From Orobanche coerulescens (Eukaryota > Streptophyta > Magnoliopsida > Lamiales > Orobanchaceae), in contig CM065809.1 in assembly GCA_033398695.1 (NCBI GenBank), forward strand, positions 171,482,501 to 171,546,500: DNA of 64,000 nucleotides, given 5' to 3'. Numbering within the stretch: the stretch's first letter is position 1; each line of letters begins with the position of its first letter. The notes beneath the pieces are model-generated. The model was not told the DNA's origin and made no database searches. It saw only the letters and a program-made list of their open reading frames with translations. This document shows positions 10,266 through 23,363 of this stretch, one piece after another. The position numbers and the translations under genes were made by a program.

Positions 10266-12728
10266 TACTACACCACTTAAAATAAGTTTCAGCCTCGAAA
10301 CTTGCAATCCATCATAAAAACAAACAAACATACCATTCAACCAAAATTTCCCAAAACCATCACGACAACGATCAATCATCATCATTACTGAATAACCAAA
10401 AGAGCACACTTACAAATACGTAGGTCAACGATCTCCTGAGATACTAGCAAGCGATCTCACTGTAAAGTCTCAACACGCTTACAATAACAATTCCATAAGT
10501 CCCAACCAAATATATCATCTTCGGATGAAACAATCTGCCCGAATCAAATCATGTCGGCCTGATTACATAATCAGGTCTCAATTCCAATAAAACGAATAAT
10601 ATCCGATGTATCTGTGAAACAACTGCTCAATACAATGGTAACGAATCCCGAAATATCGACAGACAATCTGAACGCTCAGATGATCACCAACAATGATCAA
10701 CAATCAACCGAATTTATCATCGACATGATAAATTCCAATATGACCAACCAGAGGTCAAAACACAATCGAGAATATCATCAACGTGATAAACTCCAATATG
10801 ACCAACGAACGATCAACGACAATCGAGAATACCTTCACACGGTAAGCTCCAACATGATCAACACAGAACTACAGAAACCGATATACAAACGAATAAAGTT
10901 CTTAAAACAACACGTCAATCACATACAGTGGATCTCAATAAACATACCCGACTGGTGAACATACCCCTCGGCGTACGAACAACCAATCGCAAATTGATGA
11001 TCATATCAATTCATACAAGGAGTGGGAACGACCACTCATTGTCCAAAACAACCAGTATGGGTCACCACCCCCAAATCACCACTTACAAAGAAATCATTCA
11101 AAATCATTATGGTAGAGTCACAATATTACCATACCAATGGAATCACATAGCACATATGTCCCGGTTTCATAAAATCCAAAGTTCCAAAATTACATCCTGT
11201 GCATGAATCTACAACACGCAACATATTTCTCTTATCCGATAAATCAATCGATCAACCTTGGATAACCAAACAACCATTCCAAAGTTCGGATCCCTATTCA
11301 TCGTTCCACATTGATATATTATCCAGTTCGTGAGTCACACTCACAACTTCACCATGATATGTAATTTACACTAAATGCGCATGGTTATCAATCACATTTT
11401 CAAAACCAGTTTGAAATCATATAGTCTTATCAAAAGACAAATTTTCGAAAATTCTTTCAAGAGTTTGAAAACTCAAAACATAAATTTTCGTAAGACCACG
11501 AAATCAATTTAAAAAATTAAATCGGCTCGCTGGTGCGAAGTTCTCGATAAGAATTCTTTTCGAATATACACGCTTAAATAAAATGGAATTTATGCAAATG
11601 CTTGACCATATCCATACTCCTGTATAACAATTCGGCTCGTCACCAAATTCACTGATATTCCATCGGAAAACCACACGATGAAATTCCAAAATCTTAATAT
11701 ATAGACTCTGATAAAAACTCCTCCACATACTACTCGCAACGTCAATCCTTAATCCATCCTGGATCACCTCAAATATGATATGACAAAACGTTGAAACAAA
11801 TCAACAAATCAAACACGACGAAAGACTTCCCGAGAAGTTCCATTTGAACAAGTAAACCAAAGCCTCGAAAGGCGGAAATAACATAGGTAAACGATTGGTA
11901 AAGTATTTTACAAATCTCGGAAGTTTTAGAAAACAGGAAAGTCTTCTGAAACATTAGGGTCTCAGCCCGTATCTCATTCCACATTACAAGAAGTTTAAAA
12001 AGTAGAAAACTCTTTTCAGACCCCAAGTCCTATGTTATAAAACCATTTCAAAATCGATTGGGTCTCGGCCCAAAATCATTTTCCGTAAAACATCCGTAAG
12101 ACATTCATTTTGAAAGGTATCATTTTCAAATGATCAAAAGCAGTTCATATATCTCAAAATGAATTAACATGCTACATGTTCTTCTCATGCACAATATTTC
12201 TCCCCAAATGCACAATTCCGTTCCAAAATCTAACCAACATACTGATTTCAGAATCATAACTTCCTAAGATCATCAATACTGTCTCAACTCTGTCGTCTCA
12301 TACCGTGACACATAATATTCTGCTGAATCTCAAAGCATATCAACTATAGAATAGCAATAAATCTCAATGCAATTCAAAAATCCAAATACTTACAGATCGT
12401 GAATCCGACGATTCCCCGTGATACTGGCACATGTCTCGACTCAAGAAAATACTCGACACAGATATTTTCAAAACACACGTTTGCCAAATCAGTTTGACTC
12501 AAGAACACAATACATCTCATTCCAGAGAATCTCGTTAACACCATTTGGAAAAGTTATAACAAGCCCAGTACGATACCGGCAAATCCGATAACGCACAAGC
12601 CTCAGTGAACAACAAAGACTCACGGCTCTAATATTTGTCAATCGACAACTTGAATGACGCAACAAAAACACGACCCCATTCGACCCAAATGCCTAGGTTT
12701 TCTCAACCTAAGCTCTGATACCATATTC
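10266..12728 (-). mobile_element. Element F internal region, non-coding
   Basis: This 2.46-kb interior lies between the two minus-strand LTRs and has no gag or pol homology that I can detect. The strand next to the 3' LTR carries a weak PPT-like TTTTAAGTGGTGTAGTA (plus positions about 10266-10282). The segment 10530-11100 resembles part of the solo LTR at 31790-32560, including three diverged units of its ~56-bp repeat near 10735-10860. An LTR-like segment has therefore been captured into the interior, as in element A. This is a non-autonomous element needing proteins from a relative. Confidence 0.72.
12712..12723 (-). other. Primer-binding site, element F
   Basis: GCTCTGATACCA on the plus strand is the complement of TGGTATCAGAGC, 5 bases inside the LTR edge at 12729. 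It fixes F's orientation as minus and identifies 12729-16377 as its 5' LTR. Confidence 0.9.
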
Positions 12729-15700
12729 TGTAACACCTCCAGATTTAACCGGGAATATTACAGCGCCGTGGGCCCCGAGATGGAACCCACAAGGCTGAAG
12801 GAAATTTTCGCAAACATTAACAAATGCCCAAGAGGCCAACGACGGTACTATCTTTAAAAATTCACAAAGACTTATAAAAATCCATTTATCGAAAATCGTC
12901 ATAAAAACTCATTTGAAATCGCAAGGCCAAACTGCCGACACTCAAAAGTTTAGAAAATGATTTCCAAAGTAATCTCAGTTACCAGATACTGAAAGAGCAT
13001 TTCAAAATACTCACGCAGTGGAAAAAGACCAACCATAAAGATACTCTAGCAGCGGAATACAAGAACCAATCAAGAAACTCAATGCACAGAACATGTCCTA
13101 GCCAGTATCCTCCGGGAAGCTCATCTCTTCACGACCGCTACAAGCTCGATACTCCAAGAACCTAAAAAGAAATCCCACGACGGGTTCAGCCATAATATCC
13201 AACAATGATAACCGTCACATCACATTAATAATAACATACGACCAACGTAATCTTACCGCCATAACTTTGCTTACTCAAGTAATTCTCATCAGACTAACCG
13301 TTATCACATTTCATATCTCGTACCCGATTAACCAATAAACTCGAACATAATATCTGTATTCAAACAATACTCAATATTCTCAAATTATCATAAACAACTC
13401 ACGATACGGAAATATACCATTTCTGACCAATACGATCCATCGAATAACATCATCAAATCCCAAGACGATAACCGATTGTCCATCAAAGACAAATACCAAA
13501 AGAAATACGGAACATACCTCGAGATATGAAGTGCCACGACAATCACATCAGTCTAATCCGAGATCAGATCAATACAATACGGACACGGTCCTAACACAAG
13601 ACCTACAAATGCATACTCATATGACCACGTCAATATGATCACAACAATAACAATGATGTATACTCAGTGGAAATCCGACGATCCAGCTTCTCAAAGATAG
13701 ATCCCTTTGTTGATCCTATCGGATCGGCATAAGGTGGATAACCAACAATACACATATGAACAACAACACATGATAAAATCAATGATCCGAATTCACAAGA
13801 TTCCATCAACACAATCTGTAATCCAACGATCCAAATACTTCTCAAAGATAGATCCCCATGATGATCCCGTCGAACCAACGCATGGTGGAAAACCTATCCA
13901 ACGATCCAGCGCCTCAAAGATAGATCCCCATGATGATCCCGTCGAACCAACGCATGGTGGACATTCGATCCAGCCCTCAAGATAGATCCTCATGATCCCT
14001 TCGGATCATTTACAACATAACAATGCACATATGCATACTCAATATGTTCATCAACATGAACAACACAACAAGAACGACAGTATGACGAAACAACTAGGAT
14101 GACCTCATGTTCAATAACATGAATGACAGAATGCATGATCAAAAATCATTAACACTAAACTGAATCAATTTAGGATACTTGCCCCGAGTCCTTTAGGAGC
14201 AACCTCGATATCAAATCGTCACCGACGATTATCCGCAATGCTCGACGATCCAAACGTACTATGGACTACAGATACTCATATCCTCGTCTTTACCATAATG
14301 TAACCTCGATACCCGAATATGCCAATAACCGAAATAAATCATATACGATTTATTTAACTTCCAGAATCGGAAAGACAACGTATAATCATTGCTATATGCA
14401 TTATAAACAAAATGAAACTGAAACCATTCATTAAACATTATAACTGAGCAAGTAATAACTTGCCTCGATACCGATACGATGATGATGAATCCGCTACCAG
14501 TCACAATGCCTTCGTCTACGAGCTCCTCAGCCCCGACCGAAGCAATTCAAGAACATACTCGAACACGACCGCAGCATCTGGTTATAATCACCGATCAATT
14601 ATCTCAACCTATCGAAGTAATCAAATAACATATATCCGATAACTATTAACAACCAACCAAATCATCTCAACGATTCAACGATACCTCAATCGTTTACAAA
14701 ACCAAATAGTATAACTCAAACTATTTTACGAATTCATATCCATCATATGAACCGAAATACGATAATTACTAATCAATATCATCGATCGATAAACTCAACG
14801 ATTTCACAATTATCCCGATTAACACAATTTCGAATAATCCAATTCAAACAATTACGAATTCACAACCACAATGCGATTACGGGTACGGATGTAAAGGAGA
14901 TCATATTCGACGATCAATCACAATCTTTTCGGATTCCAAATTGATATCATGATTCGTATTTCATCAAGAACATACGAATTCTATCACTACAATCATTGAA
15001 CATTCGATTTTCATATCTAAAGATACCGATAATTCAATATACGATCGTCTTGCTATGTTAAATTCATCAAAAGTTCCTCAAGAACGCTAAGGGATTCGAA
15101 CTCATGTTCATAACCATTAAAACAACATAATTCGATATCCTTTAACATGAAGATAATCTTCCAATTCGTAATCCAAGTCATGAATCATCGTATTCTTCAG
15201 TATACACTCTACATAACCTCAAGGATTGTAGCAAAAACTCCCTAATCATCATCATACGGATTAAATACAGATAATAATACCAAGAACATCAAGAACTCTA
15301 TGATTTCATAATCATAATCAACACATTCAAGGTATAAACCATCATTTCACCATCTTCCTTCACCATATAATTCATATAACCTCAAGAATCGAAACAACAA
15401 CATCTTAATCCTCTTCATACGAATCATTTACGGACAACAATACCAAAATCCGAAATCAAAGTGAAGATTTCAACAATATACCTCAAGAACATGAATAACC
15501 CAATCAAACCCTTCAAGAATCATTGATATCTTGATATCCAAGCTTCTAATCCATGCCTCCAAGCTCACAATCGACTTAAAATTGTTTAGAACATACTTAG
15601 GAGTGAAGAAGGACGGAAAAACGAAGTGAAATGATCAGGAGAAATGAAAGACGAACTTTCATTTTATAAACTGCATCGATCTTTACGTACGTTAACCACC

Positions 15701-16377
15701 AGCATTAACGTACGTAATGCACTTAGCGTACGCTAAGCGTCCTTAATAGCGTACGTAATCTCATTTCCAAAATTAATCGACTGCTTGGCCCAATTGATTA
15801 CGTCGTAACATTTCCTTCATTACGCATTTAATACGTGCGTTGACTTGCTACAGTAAAACCTTATATTACGTACGTAATACATCCTGTATAACGTACGTAA
15901 TACGTAGTTGACTCGCCTGTCAACATCCTTCCGCCGAAAGCTGCCGACACAGGGTCCCACCTGCCGACCATGACTCGATCATCTGATTCCCATGTTACGT
16001 ACGTAATGTCTCGGCCATAACGTACGTAACTCTTGTGATTTAGCGTACGTAAGTCTTCAACATTAGCGTACGCTAAGTATTCTATACTTAGCCAATTTTA
16101 ACTGTTACCACCTGTCTCGACATACAGAATACGAACATACGACATATATGTATACTGAATCCAATAATATTATCATACAATATACCTCATATCGAAAGTA
16201 CGATAACCTGATACACGATATTCTCAAATGCGATTGTCGACCAGATACGACAATTGTACCAATACTGACATCTCATTCCTTTATTTATTTTATCCATACT
16301 GTACAGATTCCACGCTGTACAATATAACTCGGATAAAATATTCTCAAACAACAGTAGTAGAAATTCCGGATATTACA
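12729..16377 (-). mobile_element. Element F, 5' LTR (minus strand, 3.65 kb, complete)
   Basis: On the plus strand it runs from TGTAACACCTCC to CCGGATATTACA, the reverse of the standard TGTAATATCC...GTGTTACA ends. It contains the conserved LTR-end block (GGGAATATTACAGCGCCGTGGG, about 12751-12772), tandem units of ~60-75 bp at 13678-13990, a minus-strand TATA at about 15661-15670 and the palindrome cluster 15686-16075. The right edge abuts TTAAC at 16378, which in B's 3' LTR is continuous sequence (24022), so F inserted into B's 5' LTR. A TTAAC duplication is predicted on F's far side, outside the window. Confidence 0.88.
13678..13990 (-). repeat. Tandem ~60-75-bp units in F LTR
   Basis: Four units share CTCAAAGATAGATCC followed by a GATCCCGTCGAACC-type stretch, beginning near 13689, 13841, 13913 and 13975; the middle two are almost identical. 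They lie downstream of TATA on the minus strand, the same relative place as the GC-rich tandem units of the other LTR families. Confidence 0.75.
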
Positions 16378-16524
16378 TTAACGCACGCTAATTACATGGT
16401 TGTAGCGCACGCTACAAAAGGTACGTAGCGCACGCTACCGTTGCAAACAGAGGGTACTGGACTACCTAGTACACCCGTTAGTGCACGCTAAGCACAGGAG
16501 CTAGCGCACGCTAACTGATACTGC

Positions 16525-16532
16525 TATAAATA
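16525..16532 (+). promoter_or_regulatory. TATA box of element B 5' LTR
   Basis: TATAAATA follows a TAGCGCACGCTAAC palindrome by about 10 bases. The 3' LTR has the same box at 24169-24176. Confidence 0.7.
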
Positions 16533-16705
16533 GGACAGTTCAGTCCTTTCTTCATAATTTGTCATTTCTCTTCGTTTCTTCGATGGTTTTGGGCGATTCC
16601 GAGCGATTTGGAGAGTGTTATTCGAGGTGTAATCATCAATCGTCATCTTCAAGCTTACCATTCGGATTAATCATCATTTCATCATCCTCAACACATCAAA
16701 TCAAG

Positions 16706-17813
16706 GTATTAATCTCTTGTATCTAGAATTTCGGATTTTTGCGTTTTTCCTCCCAATTTCTTCGTGTAAGCTTGGATTGTTGTTGGAATATGTTAGATAT
16801 GGATTATCTACCTTGGATGAATGTATTCCTACGGAATTATTGTTGTATATTTCGGATTTCATGAACTTTGGGGTTGACTTCGATTTATTTTGGGGGTTTT
16901 CGATTAGATCTTGTCGTTAACTCGAGTTGTGGATTCCTATGGGATTATTGATATCATTGAAAGTGTTTTGATGGTTTGAAATACTCGTTTGGAGTTGGTT
17001 TTGATATATTCGGGACTTGGATATTATCGAAAGTTGTGTGGTTACTACGTATTCGTTAGAATGCCCCGATGAGTTTGATTATCGTTGTATCGACTTTTGA
17101 GTTAGTCGTGTTTCGTTGCTTGATACGTGTATTGAACGGTTGTTGGTAATTATTGTTATTCAAGGTTGTTCGAGCGACCAACATCTCATTGTAGGACGTT
17201 TGTTCGAGGAAGGACATTCTTCACCGGTTGTGTAAGTTAATTCTTACTCAGTTAAAAGGATATTCACTCCTTTCGTTGTTGTTCATTCATAATCATAATT
17301 CATTCATAAAGTACTAACCGTATTGAAACTTGTAATTGTCACTTAATTACTTCATTCACGAGGAACGACGGTTCCAATCATTTCATTGAGCTGTCATTCA
17401 TTTCACCATCATTTCATCTTGGTGAGTCATTATTTATTTTCGATGTCACTTTTGTTATATCGTGGCATTCCGGGTTATACTGGCGTGCCGGTTGGTATGT
17501 GTAGGATTTTCATGTCGGGAACATTTAAGTCGTGTGTTGGTTGTTGGCCTCACATTGGACTGTGCACACGAGTCGATTGCTTCGTGAGACTGATTAGGTA
17601 CAAGACCACACGTGTATTCGATCGATACTCAGTGGATTGTGCACAGACACATTTCCATCTCGGGCGTAGTGTGGCGCCATCCTTTGAGCCGTACTGTTAG
17701 TTGATTCATATAGCATGTTTGATTGCGTATGTTTTCAACAAGATTGTGTTTATTCAACTCTTGAGGATTGTTGTTCTGTGTAACTGACCCCATTGGGGGA
17801 TATTGTTTTTCAG
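16706..17813 (+). other. Predicted leader intron in element B LTR
   Basis: AATCAAG|GTATTA at the left and TTTTTCAG|GT at the right would define a 1.1-kb intron starting about 175 bp after TATA. Positionally equivalent donors and acceptors occur in C, D and H LTRs. The acceptor follows a GACCCCATTGGGG hairpin by about 15 bases. Splicing is inferred from site quality and conservation only. Confidence 0.35.
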
Positions 17814-18171
17814 GTCATGGCAAGGCAAAAGCACGGGAAGAGCACGTTGACGGCGAGGAGTCCCAGTGATACTAGTAGGGGGCCCCAGTCTTTTCAGTCA
17901 TTTATGTTTCCTTCATTTATTCCGTTGCAGATATTCCGTTTGAATACTCATTTTATTCAGTGTTGTATATTTTATCTTCATATAAAATATACATGTATTC
18001 TGTATTATCTTGGGTGTGTCGTATGAAACTCCTCATCGGAGTAATTAATGTTGTAATGTGGTTCGGTACTACATTTACCCTGTGTAATTCATTCATTTTC
18101 ATTCGCCTGGTGGGTCCCAGTCGGGGGTCCACGACACTGTAATATCCACCTAGTTTGGGGTGTTACAGAGT

Positions 18172-18183
18172 TGGTATCGGAGA
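18172..18183 (+). other. Primer-binding site, element B
   Basis: TGGTATCGGAGA starts 4 bases after the LTR end. It is a two-mismatch variant of the initiator tRNA-Met site TGGTATCAGAGC. Confidence 0.8.
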
Positions 18184-18604
18184 GTGGTTTTGAATACTAC
18201 CTTCCGAGTCATGTCTCATTTGAAATCATCGTTCATCAGACTAGTATCATTGGACTTTCGCGTCACGTGTGACCTGTGCAAGAGCCGAGCCCTTCAGACC
18301 AAAGAACAGTAAGATTTCCTCATTTATCATTTTCATTGGTAATCAAGTTGATCATGTAAATTCATTAATCACTCAGTTCATTTCATTGTTCAGTTGTTGA
18401 TCTTGAGGATCATATCATTAATCTTGTTAACTTGTTCAAGATATTCATTTCAAGAATTTCATCAGATAATCACGTCACTTCAGTTGATCATTCATGTAAT
18501 CATTGTGTTTGAGCGCGTATGCTCATTTTTATCATTTCATAACGTAATCATAATGTGATATTCATGCGAGATATATAAATTATCATATGACTTTCCACTT
18601 CAGT

Positions 18605-19831
18605 ATGGAAAGAGCTGGCAGAGGACGCAAGGGGAGAGGCCGTGGTGCAGGCCGAAACCCGAGAGCTCGTGTGAATACACGCGCGAATGCTAGGAATAAT
18701 GCTAACTCATCAAGCAGTGACGCTGCCACTCATTCACCTGGACGTGATCATTCACTATCGGGGAGTCGTACCCGGGACACAACTCAGTCAGAAGGTGTTC
18801 GGGTTGACCCACTCGCTTTTATGCAGGGCATGATTGCCCAAATAACTCATATGGCTCAACTAATGGAGACAATGCATAACTCAACTACTCAAAATCAACA
18901 GGCTCCTCCGCCGCCACCTCAGAGGCAAGAGAGGGGTGTAAGCAGTATCATTGGCGATATTTCTCGCCAGCGACCACCTACCTTCGAGGGCTCATCTGAA
19001 CCGGCGGATATTGTTCATTGGCTTGAGCATTTCGAGAAGTTATTTGCTATGGTGTATTGCCCTGAAGGGCATAAAGTTTCAGTTGTGGCCTACTATCTTG
19101 GTAAGTGCGTTCATTCATGGTGGTTATAGTTGAAGCCCACCGACGGATCATGTACTTGGGATCAGTTCAAAACTCTCATGATGGAGAGATATTATTCGGC
19201 CCCACTCAGGGAGGCTAAGTTGTCGAAATTACTCACTCCCGACCTCTCAGCGGACGATGATGTTCTCGTCATCGCCGAAAAATTTCAGGAACTTCTTCCG
19301 TTCGCCTCATCTATCATTCACTCTGAGGCGGACAAGATCAAGTATTTCAGCAAGAGGCTGAAACCTAGTATGCGGCTACAGTTGCTTAATCATAATTGCA
19401 CCACTCTGGCCGAATTCATCGAGAAAGCTCTTACTTATGAGCTTACTGCCAAGGAGATTGCTAAGCAACAACCTTCATCTGCCGGCAAGAAGTCTAAGAA
19501 CCGTAATCAGTCTGACGGCAGTCAGGCCACTTTCAAGAAACCACGTGCGGGCTCTACCTTTTCTGAGCGACCTCCTATGGCTCCTAGACCCGTGGAATCT
19601 CAGTCATGAGCGGCCAGTTCGGCCATCACCTGTTTCAACTGTGAAGAACAGGGTCATTTCAGCACCAAGTGTCCGAAACAGACTGTCACGTGCCAAAACT
19701 GTTGGATTACTGGGCATAGGGCCCGTTTTTGCCGAAGGGACTCTAAACCTACTCCGGCGTCATCTCAGGCCCCAGGACATTTAGCGGTGCAGAATCAGGC
19801 CACTCAGTCAGCGTCGTTCAAGACGACATGA
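18605..19831 (+). pseudogene. gag: Element B gag (capsid and nucleocapsid), interrupted
   Basis: Gag packages the element RNA in cytoplasmic virus-like particles. The ATG at 18605 opens a basic Arg/Gly-rich N terminus (MERAGRGRKGRGRG), as in D. The capsid-type region (PPTFEGSSEPADIVHWLEHFEKLF ... WDQFKTLMMERYY) resembles the retrotransposon gag domain. Two CCHC zinc knuckles follow: CFNCEEQGHFSTKC and CQNCWITGHRARFC (about 19634-19740). The frame is broken by in-frame TAG (19127-19129), TGA (19607-19609) and TGA (19829-19831), with no frame change, so these look like point mutations. The reading frame continues directly into pol. A Tekay/Del-type chromovirus is inferred. Confidence 0.88.
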
Positions 19832-22210
19832 GCTAATAAAGGCGGAGCCAAGAGCTATCAGATGGGAGCGTCCGGTTCGGGGGCCAGCAGGCCCCGAATT
19901 TATGAGATGAAGAATACTGACGATCCCGAGGCACGGATGATCTCAGGTACACTCGATATTTTATCTTAACCTGTGTGTACCCTTTTTGATATTGGTGCAT
20001 CACATTCATTCATTTCCGAGTCATGTTTGAGTAGACTACGTCTGGGTAGTGCTACTAGTTGTGAGCCTTATGTCATTGATCTACCTGACGGTAGAAGAAT
20101 TATCGGATATCGTGAGATTCAAGATTGTCCGATTCAACTTCATGGCCGTGTTTGGTTAGCAGACTTAATTGTGGTGGATTTACCGAGAGACGACGTCATC
20201 TTGGGTATTGATTGGATGGATCGTCACGATGCCGTCATTAGTGTCCGTAAGCGTATGGTCACTATCATTTCAGACGATGGGGTCAAATGTGTATTTCAGG
20301 GAGGTAATCCCAGCTGTTATGGGAGAGTCATTAACTTGATGAAAGCAGTGCGATTACTCAATCATGGGTGTGTCGGTTATTGGTGCTATATGACCAAGAC
20401 CGAGGAACCATCAGTAGCGTTGATGGATATTCCTCTGGTGAGAGAATATGCCGATGTATTCCCAGATGAGTTACCTGGTTTGCCTCCACAGAGAGATGTG
20501 GAATTCACGATTGAGTTTGAGCCCGGTAGGTCCCTTATATCGAAGGCACCGTACCGGATGGCCCCGACCGAAATGCAGGAGTTGAAGAATCAATTAGAGG
20601 ATTTGACCGAGAAGGGTTATATTCGACCAAGTGCGTCCCCGTGGGGAGCACCAGTGTTATTTGTCAAGAAGAATGATGGTTCGTTCCGCTTGTGTATTGA
20701 TTACCGGGAATTGAACCGTGTGACGATCAAGAATAAATATCCTCTACCCCGCATCGATGATCTTTTGGATCAACTTCAGGGAGCTTCAGTATTTTCCAAG
20801 ATCGACTTAAGATCTGGATATCATCAGTTGCGAATTCCAGAGTCGGATATCGCAAGGACGGCATTCCAAACACGCTATGGTCATTATGAGTTTGTGGTTA
20901 TGCCGTTTGGGTTGACTAATGCACCTGCGGTATTCATGGAGTTAATGAATCGGGTTTTCATCGACTATTTGGATCAGTTTGTAGTTGTCTTCATTGATGA
21001 CATTTTGATTTATTCTCGTGACCGGGAGGAACACGAGTTTCACCTTCATCAAGTGCTCGACGTGTTGAGACGAGAGCAACTTTTTGGAAAGTTTTCCAAA
21101 TGTGAGTTCTGGATGTCCGAAGTGACGTTTCTCGGACATGTAATTTCATCAGACGGAGTTCGTGTCGACCCTCAAAAGACGGAGGCTATTCGAGATTGGC
21201 TACCTCCGAAGAATGTTAAGGAAATCCGAAGTTTCCTCGGATTAGCGGGTTATTATCGACGATTTGTGGAGGGATTTTCTAAAATAGCTCAGCCCATGAC
21301 GAACTTTTTACGGAAGGATAAGAAATACATGTGGTCCGACACGTGTCAACAGAGTTTTGAGGAACTCAAGAGCCGATTAACTTCAGCACATGTCCTTTCT
21401 TTACCGCAAGGGACGGAAGGATTTGTGGTTTATAGTGATGCGTCCGGACAGGGTCTAGGATGTGTACTAATGCAGAATGGGAAAGTTATTGCTTATGCTT
21501 CACGGAAATTGATACCTTACGAGGTTAATTATCTGACCCACGACCTGGAGTTAGCAGCCGTGGTATTTGCATTGAAGATTTGGCGGCATTATCTTTATGG
21601 CGTTACCTGTCAGATATTCACCGATCATAAGAGTTTAAAGTATATATTTACTCAGAATGAGTTAAATATGCGACAAAGACGGTGGTTGGAACTAATCAAA
21701 GATTATGACATCGAGATCCTTTACCACCCGGGCAAGGCGAACGTTGTCGCCGACGCCTTGAGTCGTAAGTCCGTTCAGGAGCAGATGCTTGCTCGATTAA
21801 CAGTTCAGAAAGAACTTCAGCAGGAATTTCTCAGACCCGAGATCGAGGTCTGGTTACAGCGAGTACAAGGGCAACTTTGTACGTTGGAGATTTCATCGCC
21901 ACTTGAGGAGGCGATCAGGGAAAATCAGGGTTCGGACCCATTTTTGTTACGCATTCGAGATGATGTGACTCAGGGGAAAACCCCCAGGTTTGTGGTCCAC
22001 GAGGATGGACTTTTGCGTTTTAATAATCGGTTGTGCGTACCGGCGAATGACGAGTTGAAAAACTCGATTTTGAGAGAAGCTCATGCTACCCCTTATTCCG
22101 TTCATCCGGGGTCTGGCAAGATGTATAAAGACTTGAAACAAAATTACTGGTGGAGTAATATGAAGCGAGAAGTCGCGGAATTTGTTTCGAGATGTTTGGC
22201 CTGTCAGTAA
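19832..22210 (+). pseudogene. pol: Element B pol: protease, reverse transcriptase, RNase H, start of integrase
   Basis: This continues the gag frame, after a further in-frame TAA at 19967-19969. Protease: [12 protein letters not shown] at about 19982; the usual D-S/T-G active site is DIG, so it is probably inactive. [41 protein letters not shown] and the catalytic FIDD (20990-21001). RNase [28 protein letters not shown] and VADALSRK. Integrase zinc-binding region: [10 protein letters not shown] ... CLACQ. A TAA at 22208-22210 replaces the Gln codon seen in D (CQQVKIEHQRP). The long frame of 745 codons with conserved catalytic residues implies fairly recent loss of function. Confidence 0.93.
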
Positions 22211-22882
22211 GTCAAGATAGAACATCAGCGACCAGCGGGTATGCTGAAACCTCTCCCTATCCCAGAGTGGAAGTGGGAGGATATTTCAATGGACTTCATC
22301 ACGAGTTTGCCGACGAGTCGTCGTGGCATGAATACAGTCTGGGTAATTGTGGATCGCTTAACTAAATCAGCTCATTTCCTTGAGATTAAGGATACGTGGG
22401 GTCCCGAGAGACTTGCCCAGTTGTTTATCAAAGAGATAGTGAGATTGCACGGTACTCCTAAAAGTATCATTTCCGATCGTGACGGACGATTCGTGTCTCA
22501 TTTTTGGAAATCAGTTCATCGTGCTATGGGAACTCAGCTTAATCTCAGTACAGCTTTTCATCCCCAGTCCGACGGACAATCAGAGAGGACTATTCAGACT
22601 TTGGAGGACATGTTGAGGGCATGTGTCCTCGATTGGAAAGATGGTTGGGAAGCCCAACTACCGTTGATCGAGTTCACGTACAATAATAGTTGGCATTCTT
22701 CGATTAAGATGGCACCTTACGAGGCCTTGTACGGTCGTCTTTGTCGATCTCCTTTGTGTTGGGATGACTTATCAGAATCAATCGGCACTGAGCCCGATAT
22801 GCTTATAGCCGCCTGTGAGAAGGTAGCTTTGATCAGGAGTCGTTTGTTGATCGCCGTAGTCGGCGAAATCTTATGCAGATAA
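22211..22882 (+). pseudogene. pol: Element B integrase catalytic core
   Basis: The same frame resumes after the TAA at 22208. The DDE-type core is visible: the first D in MDFITSLPTSRRGMNTVWVIVDRLTKSAHF, the second in IISDRDGRFVSHFW and the Glu in FHPQSDGQSERTIQ. It inserts the cDNA into the genome. The frame is lost near 22855 (GATCGCCGTAGTCGGCGAAA), where D reads a longer CCCAGAGTCGACAGAA-type sequence. The local difference is CAG read as CG, so it could be a real deletion or a consensus error. The ORF then runs into a spurious TAA at 22880-22882. Confidence 0.9.
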
Positions 22883-22887
22883 TCGTC

Positions 22888-23330
22888 GTCGACCATTAGA
22901 GTTCGAGACAGGTGACCATGTTTTGGTCAAGGTTTCCCCGAGTCGTGGTATCTTCCGTTTTGGGAAGAGGGGGAAGTTGAGTCCGAGATTCATTGGTCCG
23001 TTTGAGATTTTGGATCGAGTAGGAGAGTTAGCTTATCGATTGGCCCTACCTCCGGCGTTGAGCCGAATTCATAATGTGTTTCACGTCTCTCAGTTACGGA
23101 AGTATGTTGCCGACCAGAGTCACATACTTTAATTCGACGAAATCGAGATCGCCGATGATCATTCATATGAGGAGCGTCCTATACGAGTTTTAGAGCGGCG
23201 AATCAAACAGTTGAGGAACAAGACGATTCCTTTGGTTAAAATTCAGTGGTCTAGACACGGAGTCGAAGAGGCTACTTGGGAGACCGAGGATAGTATGCGG
23301 GAGAGTTATCCCGAGTTGTTTGACCCTTAG
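22888..23330 (+). pseudogene. pol: Element B integrase C terminus and chromodomain
   Basis: This is in another frame from the core. It reads LEFETGDHVLVKVSPSRGIFRFGKRGKLSPRFIGPFEILDRVG (integrase C-terminal domain) then ALSRIHNVFHVSQLRKYV. An in-frame TAA (23130-23132) follows, then a chromodomain-like tail with VKIQWSRHGVEEATWE and a natural stop TAG at 23328-23330. Such tails steer integration toward methylated-histone chromatin in plant chromoviruses (family knowledge). The natural stop is followed by a GGGACGAAAC block and the PPT, as in D. Confidence 0.88.
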
Positions 23331-23344
23331 TTTCGGGGACGAAA

Positions 23345-23363
23345 CTCTTTTAAGGGGGGTGTA
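23345..23363 (+). other. Polypurine tract, element B
   Basis: CTCTTTTAAGGGGGGTGTA directly precedes the 3' LTR start TGTAATACC. Confidence 0.85.

Larger units (their letters stand above)
16378..18167 (+). mobile_element. Element B, 5' LTR (right part; left part displaced by element F)
   Basis: It matches the 3' LTR from 24022 onward and ends TTTGGGGTGTTACA at 18167, followed by a PBS. It retains the last palindromes of the U3 cluster (16378-16515), TATA at 16525-16532, a donor-like AATCAAG|GTATTA (GT at 16706), a CCCC/GGGG hairpin (17788-17798), a TTTTTCAG|GT acceptor-like site (AG at 17812-17813) and the conserved GCCTGGTGGGTCCC end block. No gene lies here. Confidence 0.9.
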
